Source of the DNA: Pseudomonas putida
GTDB taxonomy: Bacteria > Pseudomonadota > Gammaproteobacteria > Pseudomonadales > Pseudomonadaceae
Direction of reading: 5' to 3'
Assembly (NCBI RefSeq): GCF_002906855.1
Contig: NZ_MINI01000048.1
Coordinates: 682,001-746,000 of the forward strand
DNA: 64,000 bases
Shown here: one piece after another, positions 43,439-52,376 of the stretch
How the letters are laid out: each line of letters starts with the position of its first letter
Numbering within the stretch: position 1 is the first letter of the stretch
The notes under the pieces: generated by a model
Told to the model about the DNA's origin: nothing
Database searches by the model: none
Seen by the model: the letters and a program-made list of their open reading frames with translations, nothing else
Program-made: the position numbers and the translations under genes

Positions 43439-43475
43439 GTTTGGTTAAGAGCTTTTCGTCTCAACCGAGGCGCGC

Positions 43476-43503
43476 ATTCTACGCTTTCCTCATTTCGTGT
43501 CAA
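43476..43503 (-). promoter_or_regulatory. rrn-type promoter P2
   Basis: The minus strand has TTGACA (43503-43498), a 16-nt spacer and TAGAAT (43481-43476), followed by GCGCGCC, a GC-rich discriminator. Confidence 0.85.
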
Positions 43504-43586
43504 GCGTTTATTTTGAAGTTTTCTCCGAGAAACTCGTTTAGCTTCAAACACTTGACTCGCTGCGATCACTCGCTAGCGGGAGGCGA

Positions 43587-43614
43587 ATAATACAGCGTTT
43601 AAAACCGCTGTCAA
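43587..43614 (-). promoter_or_regulatory. rrn-type promoter P1
   Basis: The minus strand has TTGACA (43614-43609), a 16-nt spacer and TATTAT (43592-43587). Confidence 0.85.
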
Positions 43615-43730
43615 CCCTCATCTCAACCGCTATCGATCTTTCGATCGAAGCCCCTCCAACATCACCTCAACTACTTAACTCATTGAATCTCAAGGAGTTT
43701 GTCGTTCCGATGTCGCTGGAAGTGGGGCGC

Positions 43731-43758
43731 ATTATAAGGGGATTCGAAAGCGCGTCAA
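43731..43758 (-). promoter_or_regulatory. Upstream sigma70 promoter of the rrn leader
   Basis: The minus strand has TTGACG (43758-43753), a 16-nt spacer and TATAAT (43736-43731), followed by GCGCCCC. It is the outermost of the three tandem promoters, just downstream of the mmsA terminator. Confidence 0.75.
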
Positions 43759-43793
43759 CCTTTAATTTCAAGAAACTTCAATATCGCTGAAAA

Positions 43794-43825
43794 GAAGCGG
43801 GGAGGCCTGTCGGCCTCCCCGCTTC
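43794..43825 (-). terminator. Terminator of bauA-mmsA
   Basis: A perfect 14-bp inverted repeat (GAAGCGGGGAGGCC with a 4-nt loop), followed on the minus strand by TTTTC. It lies 10 nt after the mmsA stop. Confidence 0.92.
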
Positions 43826-43835
43826 ATTTCATCCC

Positions 43836-45329
43836 TTACAAGCTAGGGAAGGCAAACTGCGACGCCTCATGGCTGGCGCGCTGCGGCCAACGCTGGGTGA
43901 TTGCCTTGCGACGGGTATAGAAGCGCACACCGTCCGGGCCATAGGCATGCAGGTCGCCAAACAGCGAGCGCTTCCAGCCACCGAAGCTGTGGTAGGCCAC
44001 CGGCACCGGCAGCGGTACGTTGACCCCGACCATGCCCACTTCGATCTCGTCGCAGAACAGGCGCGCCGCTTCACCGTCACGGGTGAAGATGCAGGTACCG
44101 TTGCCGTATTCGTGATCGTTGATCAGCTGCATGGCCTGCTCCAGGCTATTCACGCGCACCACGCACAGCACAGGGCCGAAGATCTCTTCTTTATAGATGC
44201 GCATCTCCGGTGTGACGTTGTCGAACAGCGTGCCGCCAACGAAATAGCCATCTTCATTACCTGCCACGCGGAAACCTCGGCCATCCACCACCAGCTTGGC
44301 GCCAGCGGCAACGCCATCGTCGATGTAACCGACAACCTTGTCACGGGCTGCAGCAGTCACCAGCGGACCCATGTCCAGGCCACAGGACGTGCCGGCACCA
44401 ATCTTCAGCGCCTTGATCTGAGGTTCCAGCTTGGCGATCAGTGCATCGGCAACCTGGTCGCCCACGCACACCGCCACCGAGATAGCCATGCAACGCTCGC
44501 CGCACGAGCCGTAGGCGGCGCCCATCAGCGCGCTGACCGCGTTATCCAGGTCGGCATCGGGCATCAGCACTGCGTGGTTCTTCGCACCACCCAGGGCCTG
44601 CACGCGCTTGCCGCGCTTGGTGCCTTCGGCATAGATGTATTCGGCAATCGGGGTCGAACCGACGAAGCTCAGTGCTTTCACTTCCGGCGCTTCGATCAGT
44701 GCATCGACCGCTTCCTTGTCACCGTGCACCACGTTGAGGATGCCCTTCGGCAGGCCAGCCTCCAGCAACAGCTGGGCGATGAACAGGGTCGAGCTCGGGT
44801 CACGCTCGGAGGGCTTGAGGATGAAGGCGTTACCGCAGGCGATGGCCAGCGGGTACATCCACAGCGGCACCATGGCCGGGAAGTTGAACGGGGTGATACC
44901 AGCGACCACACCCAGCGGTTGGAAGTCGGACCAGGCGTCGATGTTCGGGCCGACGTTGCGGCTGTACTCGCCTTTCAGCACTTCCGGCGCCGCGCAGGCG
45001 AACTCGACGTTCTCGATGCCACGCTTCAGTTCACCGGCAGCGTCTTCCAGGGTCTTGCCGTGCTCTTCGCTGATCATCTGCGAGATGCGGGCTTCGTTCT
45101 GCTCCAGCAGTTGCTTGAAGCGGAACATCACCTGGGCGCGCTTGGCTGGCGGGGTGTTGCGCCAAGCCGGGAAGGCAGCCTTGGCAGAATCGATAGCTTC
45201 CTGCACGGTCGCGCGGCTGGCCAGTTCAACCTTGCGTACCGCCTGGCCGGTGGAAGGGTTGAAGACATCGGCGGTGCGCTCGCCCTTTGTAACCAGTTCG
45301 CCGTGGATCAGGTGCTGAACAATGCTCAT
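43836..45329 (-). CDS. mmsA: CoA-acylating (methyl)malonate-semialdehyde dehydrogenase
   Basis: 497 residues of the aldehyde dehydrogenase superfamily. PFNFPAMVPLWMYPLAIACGN and the catalytic Cys in YGSCGERCMAIS (about residue 284) are the signatures of MmsA, and MmsA-type residues lie around ALGGAKNHAVLMPDAD. With NAD+ and CoA it converts malonate semialdehyde to acetyl-CoA, or methylmalonate semialdehyde to propionyl-CoA. It is 73 nt downstream of bauA on the same strand, so the physiological substrate here is probably malonate semialdehyde from beta-alanine (BauC role). The start at 45329 has GGAG upstream. Confidence 0.93.
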   Translation of the reverse strand: MSIVQHLIHGELVTKGERTADVFNPSTGQAVRKVELASRATVQEAIDSAKAAFPAWRNTPPAKRAQVMFRFKQLLEQNEARISQMISEEHGKTLEDAAGELKRGIENVEFACAAPEVLKGEYSRNVGPNIDAWSDFQPLGVVAGITPFNFPAMVPLWMYPLAIACGNAFILKPSERDPSSTLFIAQLLLEAGLPKGILNVVHGDKEAVDALIEAPEVKALSFVGSTPIAEYIYAEGTKRGKRVQALGGAKNHAVLMPDADLDNAVSALMGAAYGSCGERCMAISVAVCVGDQVADALIAKLEPQIKALKIGAGTSCGLDMGPLVTAAARDKVVGYIDDGVAAGAKLVVDGRGFRVAGNEDGYFVGGTLFDNVTPEMRIYKEEIFGPVLCVVRVNSLEQAMQLINDHEYGNGTCIFTRDGEAARLFCDEIEVGMVGVNVPLPVPVAYHSFGGWKRSLFGDLHAYGPDGVRFYTRRKAITQRWPQRASHEASQFAFPSL

Positions 45330-45402
45330 GCAAAACTCCAGATAAAGAAGGTTGAGGCAGGCGCGTGAGGGGTTCACGCGCCCTACGTCAAAAGCGGAAA
45401 AA

Positions 45403-46749
45403 TCAGTCGATCTGGTTCAGGGCTTCGCCGACCGCGTCGAACAGGCGGTCCAGTTCCTGCGGCTGGGTATTGAAGGTTGGGCCGAACTGGAGGGTGTCGC
45501 CACCGAAACGCACATAGAAGCCGGCTTGCCACAGCTTCATGGCCGCCTCGTAAGGACGCACGATCGCATCACCGTCGCGGGCAGCGATCTGGATCGCGCC
45601 AGCCAGGCCGTAGTTACGGATATCGACGATGTTCTTGGTGCCCTTCACGCCATGCAGCAGCTTCTCGAAGTGTGGCGCCAGTTCGGCAGCCGACTGCACC
45701 AGGCTTTCCTTCTGCAGCAGGTCGAGCGCGGCGAGACCAGCGGCGCAGGCTACCGGGTGAGCCGAGTAGGTGTAGCCGTGGGGGAATTCCACCGCGTATT
45801 CCGGGGTCGGCTGGTTCATGAAGGTCTGGTAGATCTCGCTGGTGGCGATGACCGCGCCCATCGGGATGGCACCGTTGGTGACCTGCTTGGCGATGCACAT
45901 CAAGTCAGGGGTGACACCAAAGGCCTCGGAGCCCGTCATGGCGCCCATGCGGCCGAAGCCGGTGATCACTTCGTCGAAGATCAGCAGGATGTTGTGCTGG
46001 GTGCAGATTTCACGCAGACGCTTCAGGTAACCCTTTGGCGGCGGCAGCACACCGGCGGAACCCGCCAGCGGTTCGACGATCACCGCCGCGATGTTCGAAG
46101 CATCGTGCAGCTCGATCAGCTTGAGCATTTCATCTGCCAGGGCGATACCGCCTTCTTCCGGCATGCCCTTGGAGAAAGCGTTCGCCGGCAGCACGGTGTG
46201 AGGCAGGTGGTCGACGTCCAGCAGCTGGCCGAACATCTTGCGGTTGCCGTTGACGCCGCCCAGGCTGGTCCCGGCAATGTTCACCCCGTGGTAACCACGG
46301 GCACGGCCAATGATCTTGGTCTTGGTGGCCTGGCCTTTCAGGCGCCAATAGGCACGCACCATCTTCAGCGCGGTGTCGCAGCACTCCGAGCCGGAGTTGG
46401 TATAGAAGACGTGATTCAGGTCGCCCGGGGTCAGCTCGGCGATCTTCTCGGCCAGCTGGAACGACAGCGGGTGGCCGAACTGGAACGCCGGGGAGTAATC
46501 GAGGGTACCGACCTGGCGCGCGACCGCTTCAGTGATTTCCTTGCGGGTATGCCCAGCGCCACAGGTCCACAGGCCAGAGAGGGCGTCAAAGATCTTGCGC
46601 CCCTTGTCATCGACCAGGTAGTTGCCTTGGGCCGCCACGATCAGGCGTGGGTCGCGCTGGAAGTTACGGTTGGCGGTGTAGGGCATCCAGTGGGCGTCCA
46701 GCTTGAGCTGGCTGGCGATACCGGCGGTTGCGGTTTCGGGCATGTTCAT
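45403..46749 (-). CDS. bauA: Omega-amino acid (beta-alanine):pyruvate aminotransferase
   Basis: 448 residues, class III PLP aminotransferase. FDEVITGFGRMG carries the PLP Asp, and the Schiff-base Lys is in CIAKQVTNGAIPMGA (about residue 288). The N-terminus MNMPETATAGIASQLKLDAH matches the known P. putida enzyme. It transfers the amino group of beta-alanine (and other omega-amines) to pyruvate, giving malonate semialdehyde for the neighbouring dehydrogenase. It is divergent from a LysR gene, which probably regulates it. Confidence 0.95.
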   Translation of the reverse strand: MNMPETATAGIASQLKLDAHWMPYTANRNFQRDPRLIVAAQGNYLVDDKGRKIFDALSGLWTCGAGHTRKEITEAVARQVGTLDYSPAFQFGHPLSFQLAEKIAELTPGDLNHVFYTNSGSECCDTALKMVRAYWRLKGQATKTKIIGRARGYHGVNIAGTSLGGVNGNRKMFGQLLDVDHLPHTVLPANAFSKGMPEEGGIALADEMLKLIELHDASNIAAVIVEPLAGSAGVLPPPKGYLKRLREICTQHNILLIFDEVITGFGRMGAMTGSEAFGVTPDLMCIAKQVTNGAIPMGAVIATSEIYQTFMNQPTPEYAVEFPHGYTYSAHPVACAAGLAALDLLQKESLVQSAAELAPHFEKLLHGVKGTKNIVDIRNYGLAGAIQIAARDGDAIVRPYEAAMKLWQAGFYVRFGGDTLQFGPTFNTQPQELDRLFDAVGEALNQID

Positions 46750-46867
46750 CGGCGGTTCCTCGGAAGACGATTAGGCAACGATGGATGTTGTTGCAGCTAA
46801 ATTCGCACGCGGATAAAGTCTGAAAAAGCCTACATTTCTAATCTTCAGGTAGCGCAATACTAAACTT

Positions 46868-47785
46868 ATGAGCCGACGCCCCGACCCTCTCGCACAAGTC
46901 AGCGATTTTGACATCCGCCTGCTGAAAATCTACCGGAGCGTGGTTGAATGTGGCGGCTTCTCGGCTGCGGAAAACGTACTGGGGATCGGCCGCTCGGCCA
47001 TCAGCCAGCAGATGAACGACCTCGAACAACGCCTGGGCTTGCGCCTGTGCCAGCGCGGCCGTGCCGGTTTCTCGCTGACCGAGGAAGGCCGCGAGGTCTA
47101 TCACTCGGCACTGCAGTTGCTCAGTGCGCTGGAAACCTTCCGTACCGAGGTCAACGGTCTGCACCAGCACTTGCGCGGCGAGCTCAACATCGGCCTGACC
47201 GACAACCTGGTCACCCTGCCGCACATGCGCATCACCCATGCCCTGGCCGAGCTCAAGGACCGCGGTCCGGATGTACGCATCCAGATCCGCATGATCGCCC
47301 CAAGCCAGGTCGAGCAAGGGGTACTGGACGGCAGCCTGCACGTCGGCGTGGTACCGCAGACCAGCCCGCTGTCCGGCCTGGAGTACCAACCGCTGTACAG
47401 CGAACGGTCACAGCTCTATTGCGCGGTTGGCCACCCCTTGTTCTACGCCGACAACCAGCAGATCGACGATGACCGCCTCAACAGCCAGGAAGCCATTGCG
47501 CCAACCTTCCGCCTGCCTGCGGAAGTCCAGGCGCACTACCAGGCACTCAACTGCACCGCCAGTGCCTCGGACCGCGAAGGCATGGCGTTCCTGATCCTCA
47601 CCGGCCGCTATATCGGCTACCTGCCCGACCACTACGCCACCTTCTGGGTCCAGCAGGGCCGCCTGCGTACACTCAAGCCTGCTCAGCGTTTCTATGACCT
47701 GAGCCTGAGCTGGGTCACGCGCAAGGGGCGGCGACCGAACCTGGTGCTGGAAAGCTTCCTGGAAAGCCTGGCTGCGACACGTTGA
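46868..47785 (+). CDS. LysR-family regulator, probable regulator of bauA-mmsA
   Basis: 305 residues. The N-terminal winged helix reads LLKIYRSVVECGGFSAAENVLGIGRSAISQQMNDLEQRLGLRLCQRG, followed by a periplasmic-binding-like effector domain. It is divergent from bauA with 118 bp between starts, the classical LysR arrangement. The inducer may be beta-alanine or its aldehyde, by inference. No exact T-N11-A site is singled out. Confidence 0.9.
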   Translation: MSRRPDPLAQVSDFDIRLLKIYRSVVECGGFSAAENVLGIGRSAISQQMNDLEQRLGLRLCQRGRAGFSLTEEGREVYHSALQLLSALETFRTEVNGLHQHLRGELNIGLTDNLVTLPHMRITHALAELKDRGPDVRIQIRMIAPSQVEQGVLDGSLHVGVVPQTSPLSGLEYQPLYSERSQLYCAVGHPLFYADNQQIDDDRLNSQEAIAPTFRLPAEVQAHYQALNCTASASDREGMAFLILTGRYIGYLPDHYATFWVQQGRLRTLKPAQRFYDLSLSWVTRKGRRPNLVLESFLESLAATR

Positions 47786-47875
47786 TGCCCGCTTCTGACG
47801 CTAAGGCTTGTCACGCCAGCACAGGCAGGTAATCTTGTCCGACATTCGTTGCCACAGACCTGTCCGGAATCGTCC

Positions 47876-48538
47876 ATGACCCTAGAAGTCCCTGCGCATC
47901 GCCTCGCCGCCTCGGGCAAGCCCGCCGGCCGCATCCGCCAGAAGAACGAACAGGCCATCATCCAGGCCGCCGAAGACGAATTCGCCCGCCATGGGTTCAA
48001 AGGCACCAGCATGAACACCATCGCGCTGAAGGCCGGCTTGCCCAAGGCCAACCTGCATTATTACTTCACCAACAAGCTCGGCCTGTACATCGCCGTGCTG
48101 AGCAACATCATCGAGCTGTGGGACAGTACCTTCAACGCCCTGAGTGTCGAGGACGACCCGGGCGAAGCGCTAAGCCACTACATCCGCACCAAGATGGAGT
48201 TCTCCAGGCGCAACCCGCAGGCTTCACGCATCTTCGCAATGGAAGTGATCAGCGGTGGCACCTGCCTGACCGAGTACTTCAGCGCCGACTACCGCGAGTG
48301 GTTCCGCGGCCGGGCCGCCGTGTTCCAGGCCTGGATGGAAGCCGGCAAGATGGACAAGGTCGACCCGGTGCACCTGATTTTCCTGCTCTGGGGCAGTACC
48401 CAGCACTATGCCGACTTTGCCACCCAGATCTGCCAGGTCACCGGCCGCAGCCGCCTGACCAAGCAAGACATGGAAGATGCCAGCAACAACCTTATCCACA
48501 TCATTCTCAAGGGGTGCGGCATCAAGCCGGTTGCCTGA
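47876..48538 (+). CDS. TetR-family regulator (RutR-like C-terminal domain)
   Basis: 220 residues. The HTH reads IIQAAEDEFARHGFKGTSMNTIALKAGLPKANLHYYFTNKLGLY, and the C-terminal domain contains FAMEVISGGTCLTEYF and LLWGSTQHYADFATQI, as in the RutR/YcdC group. RutR senses uracil, which fits the nearby beta-alanine (a pyrimidine catabolite) genes; the link is an inference. I take the ATG at 47876; a TTG nine codons earlier is also open. Confidence 0.88.
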   Translation: MTLEVPAHRLAASGKPAGRIRQKNEQAIIQAAEDEFARHGFKGTSMNTIALKAGLPKANLHYYFTNKLGLYIAVLSNIIELWDSTFNALSVEDDPGEALSHYIRTKMEFSRRNPQASRIFAMEVISGGTCLTEYFSADYREWFRGRAAVFQAWMEAGKMDKVDPVHLIFLLWGSTQHYADFATQICQVTGRSRLTKQDMEDASNNLIHIILKGCGIKPVA

Positions 48539-48547
48539 CGTTCATCT

Positions 48548-49132
48548 ATGCCTTCTACCCTGCTCGACCTCTGCGAATTTCGCGAGGAAATCCGCAAGAG
48601 CCGCTTCATTACCTTCGCCGGCCCGATCAACAGTGCCGCCGAGGCGATGAGCTTCATCGAACGCCACAGTGATCTGGCCGCAACCCACAATTGCTGGGCG
48701 TGGAAGATTGGCGGGCAATACCGCAGCAATGACGATGGCGAGCCAGGCGGTACCGCCGGGCGGCCAATCCTTGCGGCCATCGAAGCACAGGACTGCGACC
48801 AGGTGGTGGTGCTGGTGATTCGCTGGTACGGCGGCATCCAGCTGGGCACCGGCGGCTTGGCACGTGCCTACGGTGGCGGCGCCAACAAGTGCCTGCAGCA
48901 AGCGCCCAAGCGCCTGCTGGTCCAGCGCAGCCAGTTCTCCTGCAGTTGCACCTTCAGCGAATTGGCCTTGGTGAAACTGCGCCTGGCCGACGTGGATGGC
49001 CTGGTGCTGGACGAACACTTCACCGCCAATGGCGTCGACCTGCAGATTGCCGTGGGCGAAGCTCACCTACCCACATTGCAGCAGCAACTTGCAGACCTGA
49101 GCCGCGGCCGGATCATCCTCGAAGCACACTGA
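48548..49132 (+). CDS. yigZ: YigZ/IMPACT-family protein
   Basis: 194 residues. The family core is KSRFITFAGPINSAAEAMSFIERH, GEPGGTAGRPILAAIE and VLVIRWYGGIQLGTGGLARAYGGGA, with a C-terminal ferredoxin-like (DUF1949-type) domain. It is related to the IMPACT translation/GCN2 regulators; the bacterial role is unclear. It starts 9 nt after the TetR stop, so co-transcription is likely. Confidence 0.92.
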   Translation: MPSTLLDLCEFREEIRKSRFITFAGPINSAAEAMSFIERHSDLAATHNCWAWKIGGQYRSNDDGEPGGTAGRPILAAIEAQDCDQVVVLVIRWYGGIQLGTGGLARAYGGGANKCLQQAPKRLLVQRSQFSCSCTFSELALVKLRLADVDGLVLDEHFTANGVDLQIAVGEAHLPTLQQQLADLSRGRIILEAH

Positions 49133-49496
49133 AGCTTGCCCACAACAACTGTGGGCTGGCCTGTGGATAAGCTTGGGGCACTCTGTTACAGCCCAGGCTT
49201 GGCAAGACCTTCAGAGCATTGAGCATATTTTGATCACTGTTTGATGACAGCCGTAAGCGACTGAACCCGGGTGACTTATCCCCAGTGTGTCAGGCGTATT
49301 ACAACCTCTGGCGTTGCGCTTGCTCACATTTACTGTGGACCAAGCTGTGGATAACCCGTTAGCCAACAGGCCAAACCCCCGCTCGCCCACAGCCCCAAGC
49401 CACTGAACACTTTTTGTTCAACTTCAGTAAAGGCAGACGCGGGCCATCTGCATTATTCTCAACACCTTTCACTTCAACCGAACAAGGAGCGCTCAC
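49133..49496. promoter_or_regulatory. Gene-free region with DnaA-box cluster
   Basis: 364 bp without a gene. TGTGGATAA, the complement of the perfect DnaA box TTATCCACA, occurs at 49162-49170 and 49346-49354. A near-match TTATCCCCA occurs near 49277-49285, and TGTGGAC-type partial sites occur around 49334. The SDR Shine-Dalgarno (AAGGAG) is at the right end. Confidence 0.6.
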
Positions 49497-50183
49497 ATGG
49501 CTAGCTCAAGAACCGCCCTCATCATCGGCGCCTCCCGCGGCCTTGGCCTGGGCCTGGTACAACGCCTGCACGAAGACGGCTGGAAAATCACCGCCACCGT
49601 GCGCAACCCACAACAGCCAGGCGCCCTTGCCGATGTACCCGGCGTACGCATCGAACAACTTGAGATGAACGACACTGCCCAGCTCGACGGCCTCACACAA
49701 CGCCTGCAAGGCCAGGTGTTCGACCTGGTCTTCGTCAACGCCGGGGTCATGGGGCCCCTGCCGCAAGACCTGGAAACCGTACAGACCCAGGCCATCGGCG
49801 ACCTGTTCATGACCAATGCCGTGGCCCCGATTCGCGTCGCCCGCCGCCTGGCCGGCCAAGTGCGGGAAGGCAGCGGCGTGCTGGCGTTCATGAGTTCGAT
49901 CCTCGGCAGCGTGACCATCCCCGACGGTGGCGAGATCTGCCTGTACAAGGCCAGCAAGGCCGCGCTCAATTCGATGATCAACAGTTTCGTGGTCGAACTG
50001 CAGCGCCCCGACCTGTGCGTGCTGGCCATGCACCCGGGCTGGGTGAAGACCGACATGGGCGGCGAAAACGCCGAAATCGACGTGCTCACCAGCACCCGTG
50101 GCATGCTCGACCAGATCAAGACGCAAAGCGGCCACGGTGGCCTGCGCTTCATCAACTACAAAGGCGAACCACTCACTTGGTGA
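49497..50183 (+). CDS. Short-chain dehydrogenase/reductase
   Basis: 228 residues, classical-type SDR. The cofactor motif is ALIIGASRGLGLGLVQRL, and NAG appears in DLVFVNAGVMG. The active-site Ser is in FMSSILGS and YxxxK is in CLYKASKAALNS, where Tyr and Lys are 4 apart. The substrate is unknown. The ATG at 49497 follows AAGGAG at 8-13 nt. Its upstream region contains DnaA boxes. Confidence 0.9.
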   Translation: MASSRTALIIGASRGLGLGLVQRLHEDGWKITATVRNPQQPGALADVPGVRIEQLEMNDTAQLDGLTQRLQGQVFDLVFVNAGVMGPLPQDLETVQTQAIGDLFMTNAVAPIRVARRLAGQVREGSGVLAFMSSILGSVTIPDGGEICLYKASKAALNSMINSFVVELQRPDLCVLAMHPGWVKTDMGGENAEIDVLTSTRGMLDQIKTQSGHGGLRFINYKGEPLTW

Positions 50184-50267
50184 GGTGAATACCGCCGGCC
50201 GGGCGCAATGCCCGGCCAGGCCCTGTAGAATGGCGGCAACCGTACCTGATTCGAGACATTCCCCATT

Positions 50268-51215
50268 ATGTATGACTGGCTGAATGCCCTGCCCAAGGCA
50301 GAACTGCACCTGCACCTTGAAGGCTCGCTGGAACCCGAACTGCTGTTCGCCCTGGCCGAGCGCAACAAGATCGCCCTACCCTGGAACGACGTGGAAACCC
50401 TGCGCAGCGCCTACGCCTTCAACAACCTGCAGGAATTCCTCGACCTGTATTACCAGGGTGCAGACGTGCTGCGCACCGAACAGGACTTCTACGACCTGAC
50501 CTGGGCCTACCTGCAACGCTGCAAGGCGCAGAACGTCATCCACACCGAACCGTTCTTCGACCCGCAGACCCACACCGACCGCGGCATCCCCTTCGAAGTC
50601 GTGCTTAATGGCATCAGCCAGGCACTAAAGGACGGCCGCGAGCAACTGGGCATCAGCAGTGGCCTGATCCTGAGCTTCCTGCGCCACCTCAGCGAAGACG
50701 AAGCGCAGAAGACCCTCGACCAAGCCCTGCCCTTCCGCGATGCGTTCATCGCCGTCGGCCTGGACAGCTCGGAAATGGGCCACCCGCCGAGCAAGTTCCA
50801 GCGCGTGTTCGACCGTGCCCGCAGCGAAGGCTTCGTGGCCGTGGCCCACGCCGGTGAGGAAGGCCCACCCGAGTACATCTGGGAAGCCCTCGACCTGCTG
50901 AAGATCAAGCGCATCGACCACGGTGTACGCGCCATCGAAGACGAACGCCTGATGCAGCGCATCATCGATGAACAGATCCCGCTCACCGTCTGCCCGTTGT
51001 CGAACACCAAACTCTGTGTGTTCGACCACATGAGCCAGCACAACATCCTCGACATGCTCGAGCGTGGCGTGAAGGTGACGGTGAACTCGGACGACCCGGC
51101 TTACTTCGGCGGTTACGTCACCGAGAACTTCCACGCCCTGCACACACACCTGGGCATGACCGAAGACCAGGCCCGCCGCCTGGCGCAAAACAGCCTGGAC
51201 GCTCGACTGGTCTGA
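50268..51215 (+). CDS. add: Adenosine/adenine deaminase
   Basis: 315 residues of the metal-dependent amidohydrolase superfamily. The metal-binding HLHLEG near the N-terminus, the catalytic Glu in VAHAGEEG, the His of RIDHGVRAI and the Asp of TVNSDDPAYFGG are all present. The P. aeruginosa orthologue of this length was reported to deaminate adenine rather than adenosine, so adenine deaminase is the likelier activity. It feeds purine salvage with hypoxanthine. Tail-to-tail with the ArsR gene, 5 nt apart. Confidence 0.92.
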   Translation: MYDWLNALPKAELHLHLEGSLEPELLFALAERNKIALPWNDVETLRSAYAFNNLQEFLDLYYQGADVLRTEQDFYDLTWAYLQRCKAQNVIHTEPFFDPQTHTDRGIPFEVVLNGISQALKDGREQLGISSGLILSFLRHLSEDEAQKTLDQALPFRDAFIAVGLDSSEMGHPPSKFQRVFDRARSEGFVAVAHAGEEGPPEYIWEALDLLKIKRIDHGVRAIEDERLMQRIIDEQIPLTVCPLSNTKLCVFDHMSQHNILDMLERGVKVTVNSDDPAYFGGYVTENFHALHTHLGMTEDQARRLAQNSLDARLV

Positions 51216-51220
51216 AGCCG

Positions 51221-51922
51221 TCAACCGACCTGCAAGGTCGTCGTGCGGGCTATACGGTTGATCTGCTGCACACCCTCTGCAGAAATCTGCAGTACCCGCG
51301 TGCCTTCAGGCTCGCGTATCCAGCCAGACTGCAAAAACAGTTTGAGCAATGCCTGACCAAGGCTGCCACCCAGGTGTGGCCCTTGGTCGCTCCACTCATC
51401 GCAATGGCAGATCACACAGTGCCGCCGCGATGCCAGCGCGTCGATGTAGACGCCGATGGCAGCCAGCTGGGTTCGCCCCTTTTCGCTGACCAACAGTTCC
51501 CGCCCGCTGACCTCCAGCCACCCTGCCACCACCAGTCGGTGATACAACTCACCCGCCAGCTCGCCGCCTAGGTGTTCACCACAACGGCGCGCCCTGCGCA
51601 TCGACATCGGCAATTGCAGCACTTCTGTACGCAGCCCTCTTTCCGACACCAACTGGACGCTGGCCAGCGCTTCGACAGCTACTCCGACCTGCGGTGTAGC
51701 AAGCCTGAAGTAGCGTTTGCGGCCACGCGACTCAAGCCTGAGCAGGCCCGCCGAAGACAGCAACGACAGGTGGGCACAAGCCGATGACGAGGTCAGTCCG
51801 GTCATCATCGCCAGTTCATCGGTCGGCCGCGGAGTGCCATCGATTAGCGCCCACAACATCGCGCTACGCTTGGGGTCGGCCATCAGGCCGGCAATCTGAC
51901 TGATACTGCTGACTGCATTCAT
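51221..51922 (-). CDS. ArsR-family transcriptional regulator
   Basis: 233 residues. The N-terminal winged helix reads IAGLMADPKRSAMLWALIDGTPRPTDELAMMTGLTSSSACAHLSLLSSAGLL. The C-terminal region has CVICHCDEWSDQGPHLGGSLG, a Cys/His-rich motif typical of a Pseudomonas ArsR subgroup that may bind a metal or thiol ligand. The start at 51922 (MNAVSSISQIAG) is chosen; the open frame to 52114 adds unconserved-looking residues. No target gene is adjacent except the deaminase. Confidence 0.88.
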   Translation of the reverse strand: MNAVSSISQIAGLMADPKRSAMLWALIDGTPRPTDELAMMTGLTSSSACAHLSLLSSAGLLRLESRGRKRYFRLATPQVGVAVEALASVQLVSERGLRTEVLQLPMSMRRARRCGEHLGGELAGELYHRLVVAGWLEVSGRELLVSEKGRTQLAAIGVYIDALASRRHCVICHCDEWSDQGPHLGGSLGQALLKLFLQSGWIREPEGTRVLQISAEGVQQINRIARTTTLQVG

Positions 51923-52376
51923 GTCCCTGTATCTCCCCGCATGATCACGTCTGGTTTCCAGAGGCCAGCCTTGGCTGCGCTGGGCGCCTCTCAAGCAAAC
52001 TGCCGAGGGCCAGTATAAGCCGCACCCGCGCCGCTCCCGGTAGCCCTGCACATGCTCAGACAGGCTCATTCGACGCTGGGTGGGGCAACCCTTACGCGTA
52101 GTCAACGTCGGCACAAGGTGGCGCAGAAAGGAAAATACAGGGCATGAGGAAGGATGGCCCTGCGTGGGCAGCGACTCTGCTGACAGCGCGCTTCCTTAAA
52201 TAGCGCAAATCAAAGCGAAGCTTCCACATCAATTCAGGCATGTGCCTGGAATCGTCGGACAGGCCATTGGGAAAAGTGGCCAGACCGCCAGTCAGGACAC
52301 CCACTCAGGTCATGGCGGCAGGTGCCTGCAGCGCTACACTTGACTCGCTCTCCCCCTGAATCGGAGGTATGCCACG
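51923..52376. other. Intergenic, no gene seen
   Basis: 454 bp between the ArsR gene and a small plus-strand gene. Frames here are short or are extensions of the ArsR frame, without a Shine-Dalgarno. No RNA or repeat was recognised. Confidence 0.5.

Larger units (their letters stand above)
43232..43835. other. Residual rRNA operon region: promoters, leader and 5S end, no 16S/23S
   Basis: 604 bp without a protein gene. Reading the minus strand: three sigma70-type promoters (43758-43731, 43614-43587, 43503-43476), an rrn-type leader with boxA (43438-43426), then at 43421 an abrupt change to the last part of a 5S rRNA gene (43421-43370), and the rrn terminator (43359-43324). No 16S, tRNA spacer, 23S or first half of 5S is present. 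43232-43320 shows nothing further. Confidence 0.85.
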
